Source: Otatea glauca (lineage: Eukaryota > Streptophyta > Magnoliopsida > Poales > Poaceae). Taken from it: a stretch of DNA of 64,000 bases. The DNA lies in NCBI GenBank assembly GCA_036346275.1, contig CM070717.1, positions 6,631,178 through 6,695,177 on the forward strand, given 5' to 3'. Under the pieces are notes generated by a model that was not told the origin of the DNA, made no database searches, and saw only the letters and a list, made by a program, of their open reading frames with translations. Positions within the stretch are counted from its first letter, which is position 1. Every line of letters begins with the position of its first letter. Both the position numbers and the translations under genes were made by a program. Of the stretch, positions 32,257 to 44,312 are shown piece by piece.

Positions 32257-35200
32257 TGTCGGGACCCGAATTTGCAAATCTGGACCCTCTGTGTATACCG
32301 CACTAGTCTAGGATCACGCTAGTGCACACAGGCTCAACATAGATGCTATCATAGTCATACACAACGGAATATATCATAACTTTAATAACTAATAGTAACT
32401 GTTGTCTTACATGATTATTGCCACACAGGGCTTATAAAAGAAATAGCAAATAAGCAGCAGCGAAAAAAATAAATAAGCGTAGCGACTCCCGATTCACGCG
32501 CAGTAACCGCGAGGCTCGGACCTAAGCATTCGTATCCATATAATCCTCCTCCACGAAAGCGTAGATTCTTCCTCTTACGAAGTTGTTGTTGTTGGGGTGA
32601 GTACATAAAGCACTCAACAAGTTGTGCACAGCAATGCATGTCTAATATTCTATATACTTGGCTTAATCCAAGGGAATGGCTAATAAGGATATTTTGCAAT
32701 AAAGCGGCATTTAACTAGAATACAGTGAATAGATTGGAAAGCAGTAAAACAAATAACAGTAATTAATAGATTCAGCATTTCTGAAGTAATCCAAGTTTCT
32801 AATCCTAAATCAATTTCCACCTCCCATGGCACCCTGCCATCCCAACAAGATTTTGTTCAACAAAAGTCTAACCCTTAACTGTAATTCCCGAGCATTGCCC
32901 AATACCGTGAGCACGGCTATTCAAATAGATTGTACACTCTGCAGAGGTTATGCACTTTACCCACACGATACAACCAAACACCACCAAGGCGAGTGATCAT
33001 AACAAAGCCTTTACAATGCTACACCTAGACCCAGTACTGTTCGCTAAGGTTTCAACACTGAAGGGTTAAACCACCACAACAGGGGCCCCCTCTTGCGCCA
33101 TGTGAGTTAAGCCGTAAACCCGGGACTCACTATTCACCACGACAGTATCGAAATCTAGGTTTCACAAATTATTCAGCTAGACTGTCCCATTCCAGACATG
33201 CGGTTGCAAGAAAGACTCAGGTCAAAGGCTTGCAAGGTTAAGTCCTTAAGGTGATTAAGGCAAGACTTCCACATACCCCTGCCAATCCTGGCCCACCTTG
33301 GCACACTGCCCCTTACCACTTGCCCCAATCTAAATCATTACCACCCCAGTTGATTACCAAGCACCACGTGCCATCAACATTTTAATCTAGTTGTGTGACC
33401 TCCTCGCCACGACAACTTGATATCACTGTGTGACAACACATGACACACAAATTCTTAAACATTGTTCCATATTCCATTAGTCAAGATTAAGTAAAACATT
33501 CGGACACATGTGATGAGGTGGCATGGCTAAGCAATCTACGACGGTCTAACTAGTCCCATGTTGATTATTAATATTAACCAACTATAATTCCACATCCTAG
33601 GGTGACAATTAGATCATGGCATAAAATTGACAAGGTGTGATTTAATTCATTTAGGCATATCATCTAATTCCCAGATTAATTGAAATCATTTATACACATA
33701 AAATACCATGCATAATTTAAAAGACAAAATAGCAATTTAGTGAAATTGGGTGCAACATGATCAAAGCACAACTTGCCTTGGAGTAGGTGCTGGTCTTGCT
33801 CGAGCTTGGGTCTTGAAGCGATGAATCTTCCTCCGGATCACCGAGCGGTTCAACGTCTATGCGAAACGATGCTAAAATAGCAAATAAACACTAAAACAGA
33901 GAGCAAGCAAACTATAAAAATAAAATAAAACTCACCAATAAATAGATCTTGATTTTACAAATTTTTAGAAATTTGAATCACTCAAATCGAGTTAAAATGC
34001 AAAAGATATAGCCTTTTGAAGTTTTGAATAAATCTTGAAATACGTAAAATAGAATTTCCGATTTTCCGAAATATTTTCTATTGAAAAGATTTTTATTGTG
34101 CAACGCTTACGTCAGCCCCGCCCGAGCCAATCAGTCTTGACACGCCACTGGCGCCTGATCCGGTCCACGGAACCGCCTCGGTCCACCGTGGGCGTGGCTC
34201 ATGGCGCTTGCGCCCGCGCGCGACACGCGCAGCGCATCTACGGCTGCGTCACCGCTGTCTGCCGATGCTCGACACGCGGCGCGCATCTGCGAGAGGATCC
34301 GACGGCTAGCGAACTACACCAACGTGGCACTATCCTGACCGCTCATCTTAGATCTAACGGTCCATCTTATCGGAGAGGTTCACTGCTGATGAGGATGACG
34401 AGGCGCGATCTGGACGGTCCGACGAGGATCCAACGGCTGCGCGAAGCTCCGAAGCACGGCGGCGGATTGGCACCGGAGCGGAGGAAGACGACCACCCGAA
34501 CGGCGTTTCGGCGTGACTCCGGCGAGAAGAAGTGGCGGCCTCGACGCGTCTTGGAACGGTGACCGGATGCGAACCGATTCGGCGGAAGGAGGCTCGACGG
34601 CGGCGAGCGGCGCAAAAACTCACAGTGGAGCTTCAAAGAACTACGGCGAGCTCTGGCGGCGGCGGCGTGAAACAAGCGAAGAGGCTAGTGCTCTCGGCTG
34701 CGCAAGGGCGAGGAACATCGGAGTGTGGGCTGCGGCTTTATAGCCTCGGCATGATCGCAGGAAGGAAACCCTAAAGCAATCCGTGGCGGAGACACGCGGC
34801 GGCGAACTCGAAACCGATCGGAGGCGACGGCCGAGAGCCGTCCGATCCGCAGCGGCGACCACGATTAGATCTCGGCGATCAATCCAATCCACACTTTCCA
34901 AAATTAACGAGATGCGATCAAATCTTTCCAAAATAACGCGAAGCGATCCCGACCGCTTTATCTCGATCCAACGGCTCATGCGCTAGGGTTTCGCGAGGAA
35001 AGATGATCATGCGATCCGATCCAACGGTCCGCGCGCTGGCGGCAGGTGGTGGCGGGCCACAAATACATTGGGCGCAGCAAGCGATCTTGAGCTTGGCCCA
35101 ATCTTGTTCATCGATTTTTCAAAAGCTTTTGATTTAAAATAATTCCCAAAATTAGATTAATTCATTTAAGGCAATTAAAATATTAGGAAAAACCAAAGAA

Positions 35201-35411
35201 AATTCTCATAAATACTTTGAGACATTTTGGGCTCAAATAAAATATTTTTGGCAAAACTTCATATTAGTTTTATCTATATATAATTAGTTTTCACCAAAGG
35301 TTCAATATACTTAATTAAAATAAATTCAATTAAATTCCGAAAATCCAATAAGTTGAGAAAATCACCAAAATGCACATAAGTGAAACTATAGACCAAATTT
35401 GGGATGTTACA
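32257..35411 (-). mobile_element. Long solo LTR-like element, 3155 bp, unit 1, TSD GATGC
   Basis: Ends TGTCGGGACCCG and ...TTTGGGATGTTACA; the flanking 5-mers 32252-32256 and 35412-35416 are both GATGC. It splits copia pol between LLYLTAS and RPDIMFSV. A minus-strand TATA-like GGCTATAAAGCC lies near 34735-34745 in a GC-rich core (34090-35060), with AT-rich sequence on the right end side. There is no gag, pol or second LTR, so I read it as a solo LTR or LARD-like LTR. A CTCTGCAGAG palindrome (32937-32946) is shared with other long LTRs here. Long frames in the GC core are compositional. Confidence 0.85.
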
Positions 35412-36512
35412 GATGCTGTCAAGTATAGTAAAGAGCCTATCATTGATCTAAAAAGTTTTTGATCAACAGACTTACCTCCCATATCTTGATCAAGCTGAGT
35501 GTTAGTAGCCATGGGAGTCTTTATTGTTTTGCATTCTTCCATTTTGAAGCGCTTGAGGAGATCCTTAGTATACTTCTCTTGTGAGATAAAAGTCCCCTCC
35601 TTCAATTGCTTTATTTGGAATCTGAGAAAGAATGACAATTCCCCAATCATAGACATCTCGAACTCTTTGGCCATCATGTCACCAAATTCTTTGCAGAGAG
35701 AATGATTAGTACAACCAAAGATAATATCATCTACATATATTTGACAAATAATTAATGTTCCATTGATATCTTTTAGAAACAAGGTTGGATCAACCTTCCC
35801 TGTTTTGAAGTTCTTATTAAGTAGAAAATCTCTAAGACGCTCGTACCATGCTCTAGGAGCTTGTTTTAAACCATAGAGTGCCTTAGATAATTTGTATAAG
35901 TGATTTGGTAAGTTTGGATCTTCAAAACCAGGTGGTTGCTCAACATAAACAGTTTCATTAATGAATCCATTAAGAAATGAATTTTCACATCCATTTGAAA
36001 CAGAGTGATATTAAAATGAGTAGCAAAGGCAAGAAGAAACCGAATAGCTTCAAGACGTGCCACTGGGGCATAAGTCTCTCCATAATCCAGTCCTTCTACT
36101 TGAGTAAATCCTTGAGCTACAAGTCTGGCTTTATTCCTTATTACCACTCCATTTTCATCTTGCTTGTTTCTGAACACCCATTTTGTACCAATAATATTGT
36201 GATCCTTTGGGCGATTTATTAAGCTCCAGACTTTGTTTCTTTCAAAGTTGTTAAGTTCTTCTTCCATAGCAATTATCCAATCAGCATCTTCTAGAGCTTC
36301 TTCCACTGTCTTAGGTTCAATACAAGAGACAAAAGAGTAATGTTCATAGAAGGAAGTTTGTCTAGAACGAGTTTGAACACCCTTACTGATTTCACCAATG
36401 ATTTGGTTTGTGGGGTGATCCTTAACAATGACATGGTGACTTTTGATGAAGACTGGCCGATCTTGTTCTTTTTCTTCCTCTTCTTCTTGGGTTCCATCAT
36501 TTGGCACCATAG
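35412..36512 (-). pseudogene. SIRE reverse transcriptase, unit 1
   Basis: The frame at 36510-35866 includes the N-terminal RT part (IAMEEELNNFERNKVWSLI, GTKWVFRNKQDENG, ARLVAQGFTQVEGLDYGETYAPVAR in the usual order, and the FQMDVK catalytic Asp). The frame at 35782-35330 carries the YVDDIIFG catalytic box and runs to SMIGSLLYLTAS, where the LTR-like element starts. A shift near 35960 separates the pieces. Compared with typical elements this is a well-preserved RT. The upstream linker is cut at 36512 by the tandem duplication junction. Confidence 0.88.
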
Positions 36513-37470
36513 ATTGTGTGCCTGAGTATAAGCAATAGTACTTTAGTCTCTTCAGTTAAATAGGAAACTCTGTTTGGATTGAAGTCTGCACTGGAGGTAT
36601 TCTTATAAATGTGCCCAGATATTTGAAGATCCGATATATCACCACTTAGTCTCCATCTTTAGTGAGGGTACAGCTTTTCAAATATTCTTGCTCGATTTGT
36701 CAAAGGACTTGAGGCTCCAATTGCTGACTCAAACTGAGACGATCTGATTTTTCTGATTTTTCCATTTATAGTGAACATGATATACTTCCTTTGTTTGTTC
36801 ACTAGTAAGGATGCATATAATTCCAGAGTTCTTGAAATACTCCATGGTATTGTCTTGTTTGACATTATATCACTCAATCTAGGAGTTGAATTTATGCAGT
36901 CATATAATCCAGTTGAGCCAATTATAGAATTTACTTGATCCCAGTCTACATACTGATGAGATGATAGAGCAGATACTTCTTTCCTTTTCCATCTTTTCTA
37001 AGCAGATAGGCATTGTATATGTTTTTGTGTAATAGAGACACAAAGTTTTCACCAAGAGCTGGTCTTGACTCAGGAAACCAGATTTTCTCATTTACCAATC
37101 GAACTGCTCTCAGTCTTTTGGCACTCAGGTCAGCTAATTCCTCATAGCTAAAGATATCAACTTCAGAAACCACCTCAGTATGTTCTGAGGATGATTCGCC
37201 TATGAGGTCAGCTAATTACTTGCTTTTCTTTTCTTGGGTGAGAGGTGACTACTTTTCATTTGCTCTGGCAAGATTGTGAATATCTTGAATTAATCTGAGT
37301 CCTTGAGGTTGTTCAGGTGGATTTGTTTCAGGAGATGACCTAGATACTTTTTGTTTCTTGCTCTTAACTTTATCAATGATCTTTCCAATCAAACCCCTTT
37401 TATCTGGATTCTTAGACCTTATTTTGATTTCGACTAAACACGACTTTTTGCTCGGACTCAAGGCGGACCC
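36513..37470 (-). pseudogene. SIRE extra ORF, N-terminal part, unit 2
   Basis: Copy of the first blocks of the post-pol ORF (37461-37249 lysine-rich start; 37173-36946 and 36877-36659 globular block), ending abruptly at the duplication junction. A single-base deletion near 36976 (ACTTCTTTCC versus ACTGTCTTTCC in unit 1) breaks the frame that is open in unit 1. It lacks the C-terminal half, so it is a by-product of the duplication. Confidence 0.85.
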
Positions 37471-39314
37471 TTTTCAAGCACAAGACCGAACCTAAACAAA
37501 GCAGAAGAACTAAAGTCTAAGAACTAGGTCTATGGTTTGAGACTAGAGGTTAAAAGAAAAGTTTCAAGGAACTTACTGATCTTTGAGATAGATTCTTGCG
37601 CAATAGGGACAGATGAACACCGTTGCCAAGATCCGATTAGGATTTGCTTCGGTGCAGAGGAGAAACTTCTGACTTAGAGGAGTTTGCGCAAGCAAGGATG
37701 TAACAACGGGAGGATTTGATGGAAGAAGTTACTGCATTGAATGCATATGCGAGAGTAAATAGGCCTTGGAAACTGACACCTTTAACCAGGGTAGTTGGAA
37801 AGGAACAGGAGTTCTGGCAAAGGTGGTGGGACCCCTCTTTTGGAATCGGTTTGAGCAGAACAGGGAGTCCCAAAACCATGGTCAGGTTAGCAAAGGATAA
37901 GTCCTAAAGCAATAGACAAGATTTTGAGAAAATTTTGAAATTTGAGAAAAGAAGAAAAAGTTTTATTAAACAGATACAATCCATTTGAATTTGGATGAGA
38001 ATCAGTCTTAGAAACATTTGAACACAAGGCAGACTAGATTTGGCAAAGAGATCAGACAGTTTACTAATTGCGCCGGACCAAATTGATTTAAACTCAGACT
38101 GGACCAGTTTTGGTCCGCTGTGAAGGGTTTGGTCTTGAACAGAGTCGAGACCAAAACTTCCATTCGTGACGGACAAAAACTTTTAGTCCGGCTTGTATTG
38201 ATATTCTATTTGAGATTGGTCCGGTCCAAATAGGAACTTGCAACTTTATTTCAATTGTTCTCAGTCTGCAAAATGTCTATGTTTCTGAAGGTTTGGAATA
38301 TAAGGGATATATCTAAGATTAGCAACAAAAACCAACACAACACAAAAAAAATTAAGCTCTCCGGGAATGTTTGAGTCTGATATTCAAATGAACATAAGTA
38401 TTTTTTAATTTAAGCTCACCTGAAAAACTCAAGTGCTTAATATGGACATTTTGGTGAAGAAGATAGATGTTGACTTAGTTACTATATCGAGGATTGGACA
38501 AGAAGGAGCATAGAAAGGTGAGTCTTATAGCAGCATTTTTGTTATAAAGCTTATTCAAAAAGTTATTTTAATCTGAAATCAGCACTTTTGAATTTATCCA
38601 CACCGTTAGCCGAATCAGAGAGCTATCGCACAAGAGCCGCGTAAGATATTAACACGATGGTTGTGCGTCTAGTCGAAGCTGTATTTTGCGACAGACGGAT
38701 GTGAATATCATTCAGTTTGAGAAAACATGAGAGGCAAGGGAACATTCAAAGAACACTTCAGAACAACATATCTTTATTTATATAACTTCCCAGTTATTAT
38801 GCCCGGGAAGGACAGTACAGGAGAAGGACCTAAGTTTCACCCTACGCCGCGCGCTCTAGTGCCTCCACAAGGGCCTCCTAGCCCGAAGAGGCAGGAAGGC
38901 TTCAAGGAAAGCGTCTACGGCAGACGCGGTCACGATCAATCGCCCTCCTCTCGCCACCGCCAATGCGCGATCGAAGTCCCTCCAGAGCTCTGCAAGCTCG
39001 GGGTCATCCCGATCGTCCTTGAAAGTTCTTTTCGGCAAGAGGAAGATCGTAGTTTGGAGCAGAAAAGAGAAAGGCTAAGTGAAGGATTACATCTTCAGTG
39101 CCCTGGTTCGCCTTTTATAGCCATTTCAGCTAGGATGTAGTAAAAGCATCAGAATCCGAGACGGCTTCGAAGTCAGAGAAGTTTTGAAAAATTGGAAGTT
39201 ACGGAAACCGAAGAGGTTTTCAACGGAGGATCACAAACAGTAGGGGCAAGAATTCAAGGGCTATGAGTATCAAGAGATGCACAGCAAACAAACTTGCTCC
39301 CCCTAAGTCAGACA
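37471..39314. other. SIRE post-pol untranslated region, unit 2
   Basis: Copy of 29761-31624. The small acidic frame is present at 39038-38856 but goes out of frame after ~27 residues because several CTG sites read CG and other bases are missing. Nothing else is recognised. Confidence 0.6.
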
Positions 39315-39947
39315 TTATCGAGCAACATTTGAAAAAGCAATGATGTTTAGTTCATTTCTTAATTTTGAAAATGTGGCCTCATCAAGCGGCTTAGTGAAAA
39401 TATCAGCCAATTGGTCCTCAGTTCTTACATAACTAAGCACAATATTTCCTTTAGCAACATGATCACGAATAAAGTGATGTCGAATTTCAATATGCTTAGT
39501 TCTGGAATGTTGAACCGGATTGTTTGCTATTTTCACTGCACTTTCATTGTCACACAGCAGAGGCACTTTATAAAATTTTAACCCAAAATCTAGAAATGTT
39601 TGTTTGATGAATAGAATTTGAGCACAACAAGCGCTGCTGACCACATATTCGGCTTGGCGGTGGGCGGTCTCTGAAATTTTGCTTTTAGAACAACAAGAAA
39701 CTAAAGATCTTCCAAGCAAATGTCAACCTCCTGAGGTGCTCTTACGATCAATCTTGCATCCGGCATAATCAGAATCTGAGTAGCCAAGAAGCTCGAAAGG
39801 AGCACCTTTGGGGTACCATAAACCAATACTAGACGTAAACTTAAGATATCTAAATATTCTTTTAACAGCACTTAAGTGAATTTCTTTAGGAGCAGCTTGA
39901 AATCTAGCACACATACACACACTAAACATGATGTCAGGCCTAGATGC
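39315..39947 (-). pseudogene. SIRE RNase H, unit 2
   Basis: Two open pieces: 39947-39723 (RPDIMFSV through DYAGCKIDRKSTSGG) and 39719-39315 (134 residues; LCDNESAVKIANNPVQHSRT, KHIEIRHHFIRDHV, QLADIFTKPLDEATF). These are textbook copia RNase H and C-terminal motifs. Only a short disturbed stretch near 39650-39725 separates them, so this copy is nearly intact and more complete than unit 1. Confidence 0.88.
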
Positions 39948-42900
39948 TGTCGGGACCCGAATTTGCAAATCTGGACCCTCTGTGTATACCGCACTAGTCT
40001 AGGATCACGCTAGTGCACACAGGCTCAACATAGATGCTATCATAGTCATACACAACGGAATATATCATAACTTTAATAACTAATAGTAACTGTTGTCTTA
40101 CATGATTATTGCCACACAGGGCTTATAAAAGAAATAGCAAATAAGCAGCAGCGAAAAAAATAAATAAGCGTAGCAGACTCCCGATTCACATGCAGTAACC
40201 CGACGAGGCTCGGACCCTAAGCATTCGTATCCATATAATCCTCCTCCACGAAAGGCGTAGATTCTTCCTCTTCTGAAGTTGTTGTTGTTGGGGTGAGTAC
40301 ATAAAGCACTCAACAAGTTGTGCACAGCAATGCATGTCTAATATTCTATATACTTGGCTTAATCCAAGGGAATGGCTAATAAGGATATTTTGCAATAAAG
40401 CGGCATTTAACTAGAATACAGTGAATAGATTGGAAAGCAGTAAAACAAATAACAGTAATTAATAGATTCAGCATTTCTGAAGTAATCCAAGTTTCTAATC
40501 CTAAATCAATTTCCACCTCCCATGGCACCCTGCCATCCCAACAAGATTTTGTTCAACAAAAGTCTAACCTTAAGCTGTAATTCGAGCATTGCCCAATACA
40601 GTGAGCACGGCTATTCAAATAGATTGTACACTCTGCAGAGGTTATGCACTTTACCCACACGATACAACCAAACACCACCAAGGCGAGTGATCATAACAAA
40701 GCCTTTACAATGCTACACCTAGACCCAAGATCTTTTTCGCTAAGGTTTCAACATCAAGGGTTAAACCACCACAACAGGCCCCTCTTGCGCCATGTGAGTT
40801 AAGCCGTAAACCCGGACTCACTATTCACCACGACGATGATTTAAATCTAGGTTTCACAAATTATTCACTAGATTGTCCCATTCGGACATGCGGTTGCAAG
40901 AAAGACTCAGTCAAAGGCTTGCAAGGTTAAGTCCTTAAGGTGATTAAGGCAAGACTTCCACATACCCCGCCAATCTCGCCCACCTTGGCACACCGCCCTT
41001 ACCACTTGCCCCAATCTAAATCATTACCACCCCGGTTGATTACCAAGCACCACGTGCCATCAACATTTTAATCTAGTTGTGTGACCTCCTCGCCACGACA
41101 ACTTGATATCAACGTGTGACAACACATGACACACAAATTCTTAAACATTGTTCCATATTCCATTAGTCAAGATTAAGTAAAACATTCGGACACATGTGAT
41201 GAGGTGGCATGGCTAAGCAATCTACGACGGTCTAACTAGTCCCATGTTGATTATTAATATTAACCAACTATAATTCCACATCCTAGGGTGACAATTAGAT
41301 CATGGCATAAAATTGACAAGGTGTGATTTAATTCATTTAGGCATATCATCTAATTCCCAGATTAATTGAAATCATTTATACACATAAAATACCATGCATA
41401 ATTTAAAAGACAAAATAGCAATTTAGTGAAATTGGGTGCAACATGATCAAAGCACAACTTGCCTTGGAGTAGGTGCTGGTCTTGCTCTGAGCTTGGGTCT
41501 TGAAGCGATGAATCTTCCTCCGGATCACCGAGCAGTTCAACGTCTATGCGAAACGATGCTAAAATAGCAAATAAACACTAAAACAGAGAGCAAGCAAACT
41601 ATAAAAATAAAATAAAACTCACCAATAAATAGATCTTGATTTTACAAATTTTTAGAAATTTGAATCACTCAAATCCGAGTTAAAATGCAAAAGATATAGC
41701 CTTTTGAAGTTTTGAATAAATACTGAAATACAGAAAATAGAATTTCCGATTTTCCCGAAATATTTTCTATTGAAAAAGATTTTTATTGTGCAACGCTTAC
41801 GTCAGCCTTGGCCCGAGCCAATCAGGTGCTGACACGTCACCTGGCGCACAGATCTGGTCCACGGAACCGCCTCTGGTCCACCGTGGACGTGGCTCACGGC
41901 GCCTTGCGCCCCGCGCCCGACACGCGGCGCGCATCTACCGGCTGCGTCACCGCCCGTGCCGATGCTCGACACGCGGCGCGCATCTGCGAGAGGATCCGAC
42001 GGCTAGCGAACTACACCAACGTGGCACTATCCTGACCGCTCATCTTAGATCTAACGGTCCATCTTATCGGAGAGGTTCACTGCTGATGAGGATGACGCGG
42101 CGCGATCTGGACGGTCCGACGAGGATCCAACGGCTGTGCGAAGCTCCGAAGCACGGCGGCGGATTGGCACCGGAGCGGAGGAAGACGACCACCCGAACGG
42201 CGTTTCGGCGCGACTCCGGCGAGAAGAAGTGGCGGCCTCGACGCGTCTTGGAACGGTGACCCCGGATCTGGAACTGATTCGGCGGAAGGAGGCTCGACGG
42301 CGACGGAACGGCGCAAAAACTCACGGTGGAGCTTCAAAGAACTACGGCGAGCTCCTGAGCGACGACGGCTGTGAAACAAGCGAAGAGGCTAGTGCTACTG
42401 GCTGCGCAAGGGGACGAGGAACATCGGAGTGTGGGCTGCGGCTTTTATAGCCTCGGCATGATCGCAGGGAAGGAAACCCTAAAGCAATCCGTGGCGGAGA
42501 CACCGCGCGGCGGCGAACTCAGAAACCGAATCGGAGACGACGACCGAGAGCCGTCCGATCCGCAACGAGCGACCACGATTAGATCTCGGCCGATCCAATC
42601 CAATCCACACTTTCCAAAATTAACAGATGCGATCAAATCTTTCCAAAATAACGCGAAGCGATCCCGACCGCTTTATCTCGATCCAACGGCTCATGCGCTA
42701 GGGTTTCGCCGAGGAAAGAGGACTGCACGATCCGATCCAACGGTCGCACGCAGCGGCGGCTGGTTGGTGGCGGGCCAGACAATATTGGTCGCAAGCTGCG
42801 ATCTTGGGCTTCGCCCAAGATTGTTCATCGATTTTTCAAAAGCTTTTTGATTTAAAATAATTCCCAAAATTAGATTAATTCATTTAAGGCAATTAAAATA

Positions 42901-43130
42901 TTAGGAAAAACCAAAGAAAATTCTCATAAATACTTTGAGACATTTTGGGCTCAAATAAAATATTTTTGGCAAAACTTCATATTAGTTTTATCTATATATA
43001 ATTAGTTTTCACCAAAGGTTCAATATACTTAATTAAAATAAATTCAATTAAATTCCAGAAAATCCAATAAGTTCAGAAAATCACCAAAATGCACATAAGT
43101 GAAACTATAGACCAAATTTGGGATGTTACA
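39948..43130 (-). mobile_element. Long solo LTR-like element, 3183 bp, unit 2, TSD GATGC
   Basis: Duplicate of 32257-35411 with the same ends and the same GATGC duplications (39943-39947, 43131-43135). The GC-rich core at 41800-42760 differs from unit 1 by many clustered 1-3 base changes, while the AT-rich flanks are almost identical. The CTCTGCAGAG palindrome is at 40631-40640. Confidence 0.9.
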
Positions 43131-44312
43131 GATGCTGTCAAGTATAGTAAAGAGCCTATCATTGATCTAAAAAGTTTTTGATCAACAGACTTACCTCCCA
43201 TATCTTGATCAAGCTGAGTGTTAGTAGCCATGGGAGTCTTTATTGTTTTGCATTCTTCCATTTTGAAGCGCTTGAGGAGATCCTTAGTATACTTCTCTTG
43301 TGAGATAAAAGTCCCCTCCTTCAATTGCTTTATTTGGAATCTGAGAAAGAATGACAATTCCCCAATCATAGACATCTCGAACTCTTTGGCCATCATGTCA
43401 CCAAATTCTTTGCAGAGAGAATGATTAGTACAACCAAAGATAATATCATCTACATATATTTGACAAATAATTAATGTTCCATTGATATCTTTTAGAAACA
43501 AGGTTGGATCAACCTTCCCTGTTTTGAAGTTCTTATTAAGTAGAAAATCTCTAAGACGCTCGTACCATGCTCTAGGAGCTTGTTTTAAACCATAGAGTGC
43601 CTTAGATAATTTGTATAAGTGATTTGGTAAGTTTGGATCTTCAAAACCAGGTGGTTGCTCAACATAAACAGTTTCATTAATGAATCCATTAAGAAATGAA
43701 TTTTCACATCCATTTGAAACAGAGTGATATTAAAATGAGTAGCAAAGGCAAGAAGAAACCGAATAGCTTCAAGACGTGCCATGGGGCATAAGTCTCTCCA
43801 TAATCCAGTCCTTCTACTTGAGTAAATCCTTGAGCTACAAGTCGGCTTTATTCCTTATTACCACTCCATTTTCATCTTGCTTGTTTCTGAACACCCATTT
43901 TGTACCAATAATATTGTGATCCTTTGGGCGATTTATTAAGCTCCAGACTTTGTTTCTTTCAAAGTTGTTAAGTTCTTCTTCCATAGCAATTATCCAATCA
44001 GCATCTTCTAGAGCTTCTTCCACTGTCTTAGGTTCAATACAAGAGACAAAAGAGTAATGTTCATAGAAGGAAGCTTGTCTAGAACGAGTTTGAACACCCT
44101 TACTGATTTCACCAATGATTTGGTTTGTGGGGTGATCCTTAACAATGACATGGTGACTTTTGATGAAGACTGGCCGATCTTGTTCTTTTTCTTCCTCTTC
44201 TTCTTGGGTTCCATCATTTGGCACCATAGATTGTGTAGGAGGTTCATCCTTGTCTTCCTTAGGTTTAATATCACCTACTTCCATTTTTCTCATTGCTTGT
44301 GCCAAACCATCA
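43131..44312 (-). pseudogene. SIRE reverse transcriptase, unit 2, with upstream linker
   Basis: Same motifs as unit 1 (YVDDIIFG in the frame 43501 downward; FQMDVK in 43782-43585; IAMEEELNNF in the frame reaching 43835). Here the original upstream linker is kept beyond the duplication (PKEDKDEPPTQSMVPNDG), up to the insertion point of the 44313-49684 element. One base is missing near 43842 (AAGTCGGC versus AAGTCTGGC in unit 1), again at a CTG, which breaks the frame that is open in unit 1. Confidence 0.88.

Larger units (their letters stand above)
28813..36512. repeat. Tandem duplication, unit 1 (7700 bp)
   Basis: The unit begins ATTGTGTGCCTGAG in the extra ORF and ends in the RT coding region at ...GGCACCATAG. 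Next comes ATTGTGTGCCTGAG again at 36513. It contains part of the extra ORF, the post-pol region, RNase H, a 3155-bp LTR-like element and RT. Both units carry that element at the same site with the same GATGC duplication, so the duplication happened after its insertion. Confidence 0.95.
36513..44229. repeat. Tandem duplication, unit 2 (7717 bp)
   Basis: Near-identical copy of 28813-36512. The offset grows from 7700 at the left to 7717 at the right through small indels. The junction at 36513-36519 shows ATTGTGT, which is also present at both parental break sites (28813-28819 and 44230-44236): a 7-bp microhomology. Most differences from unit 1 are 1-2 base changes in CTG, CAG or CCG context. 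Confidence 0.95.

Noticed and set aside
34098..34986. Frames up to 154 residues in the GC core of the LTR-like element (also 41786-42850)
   Set aside because: They overlap on both strands and change between the two near-identical copies.
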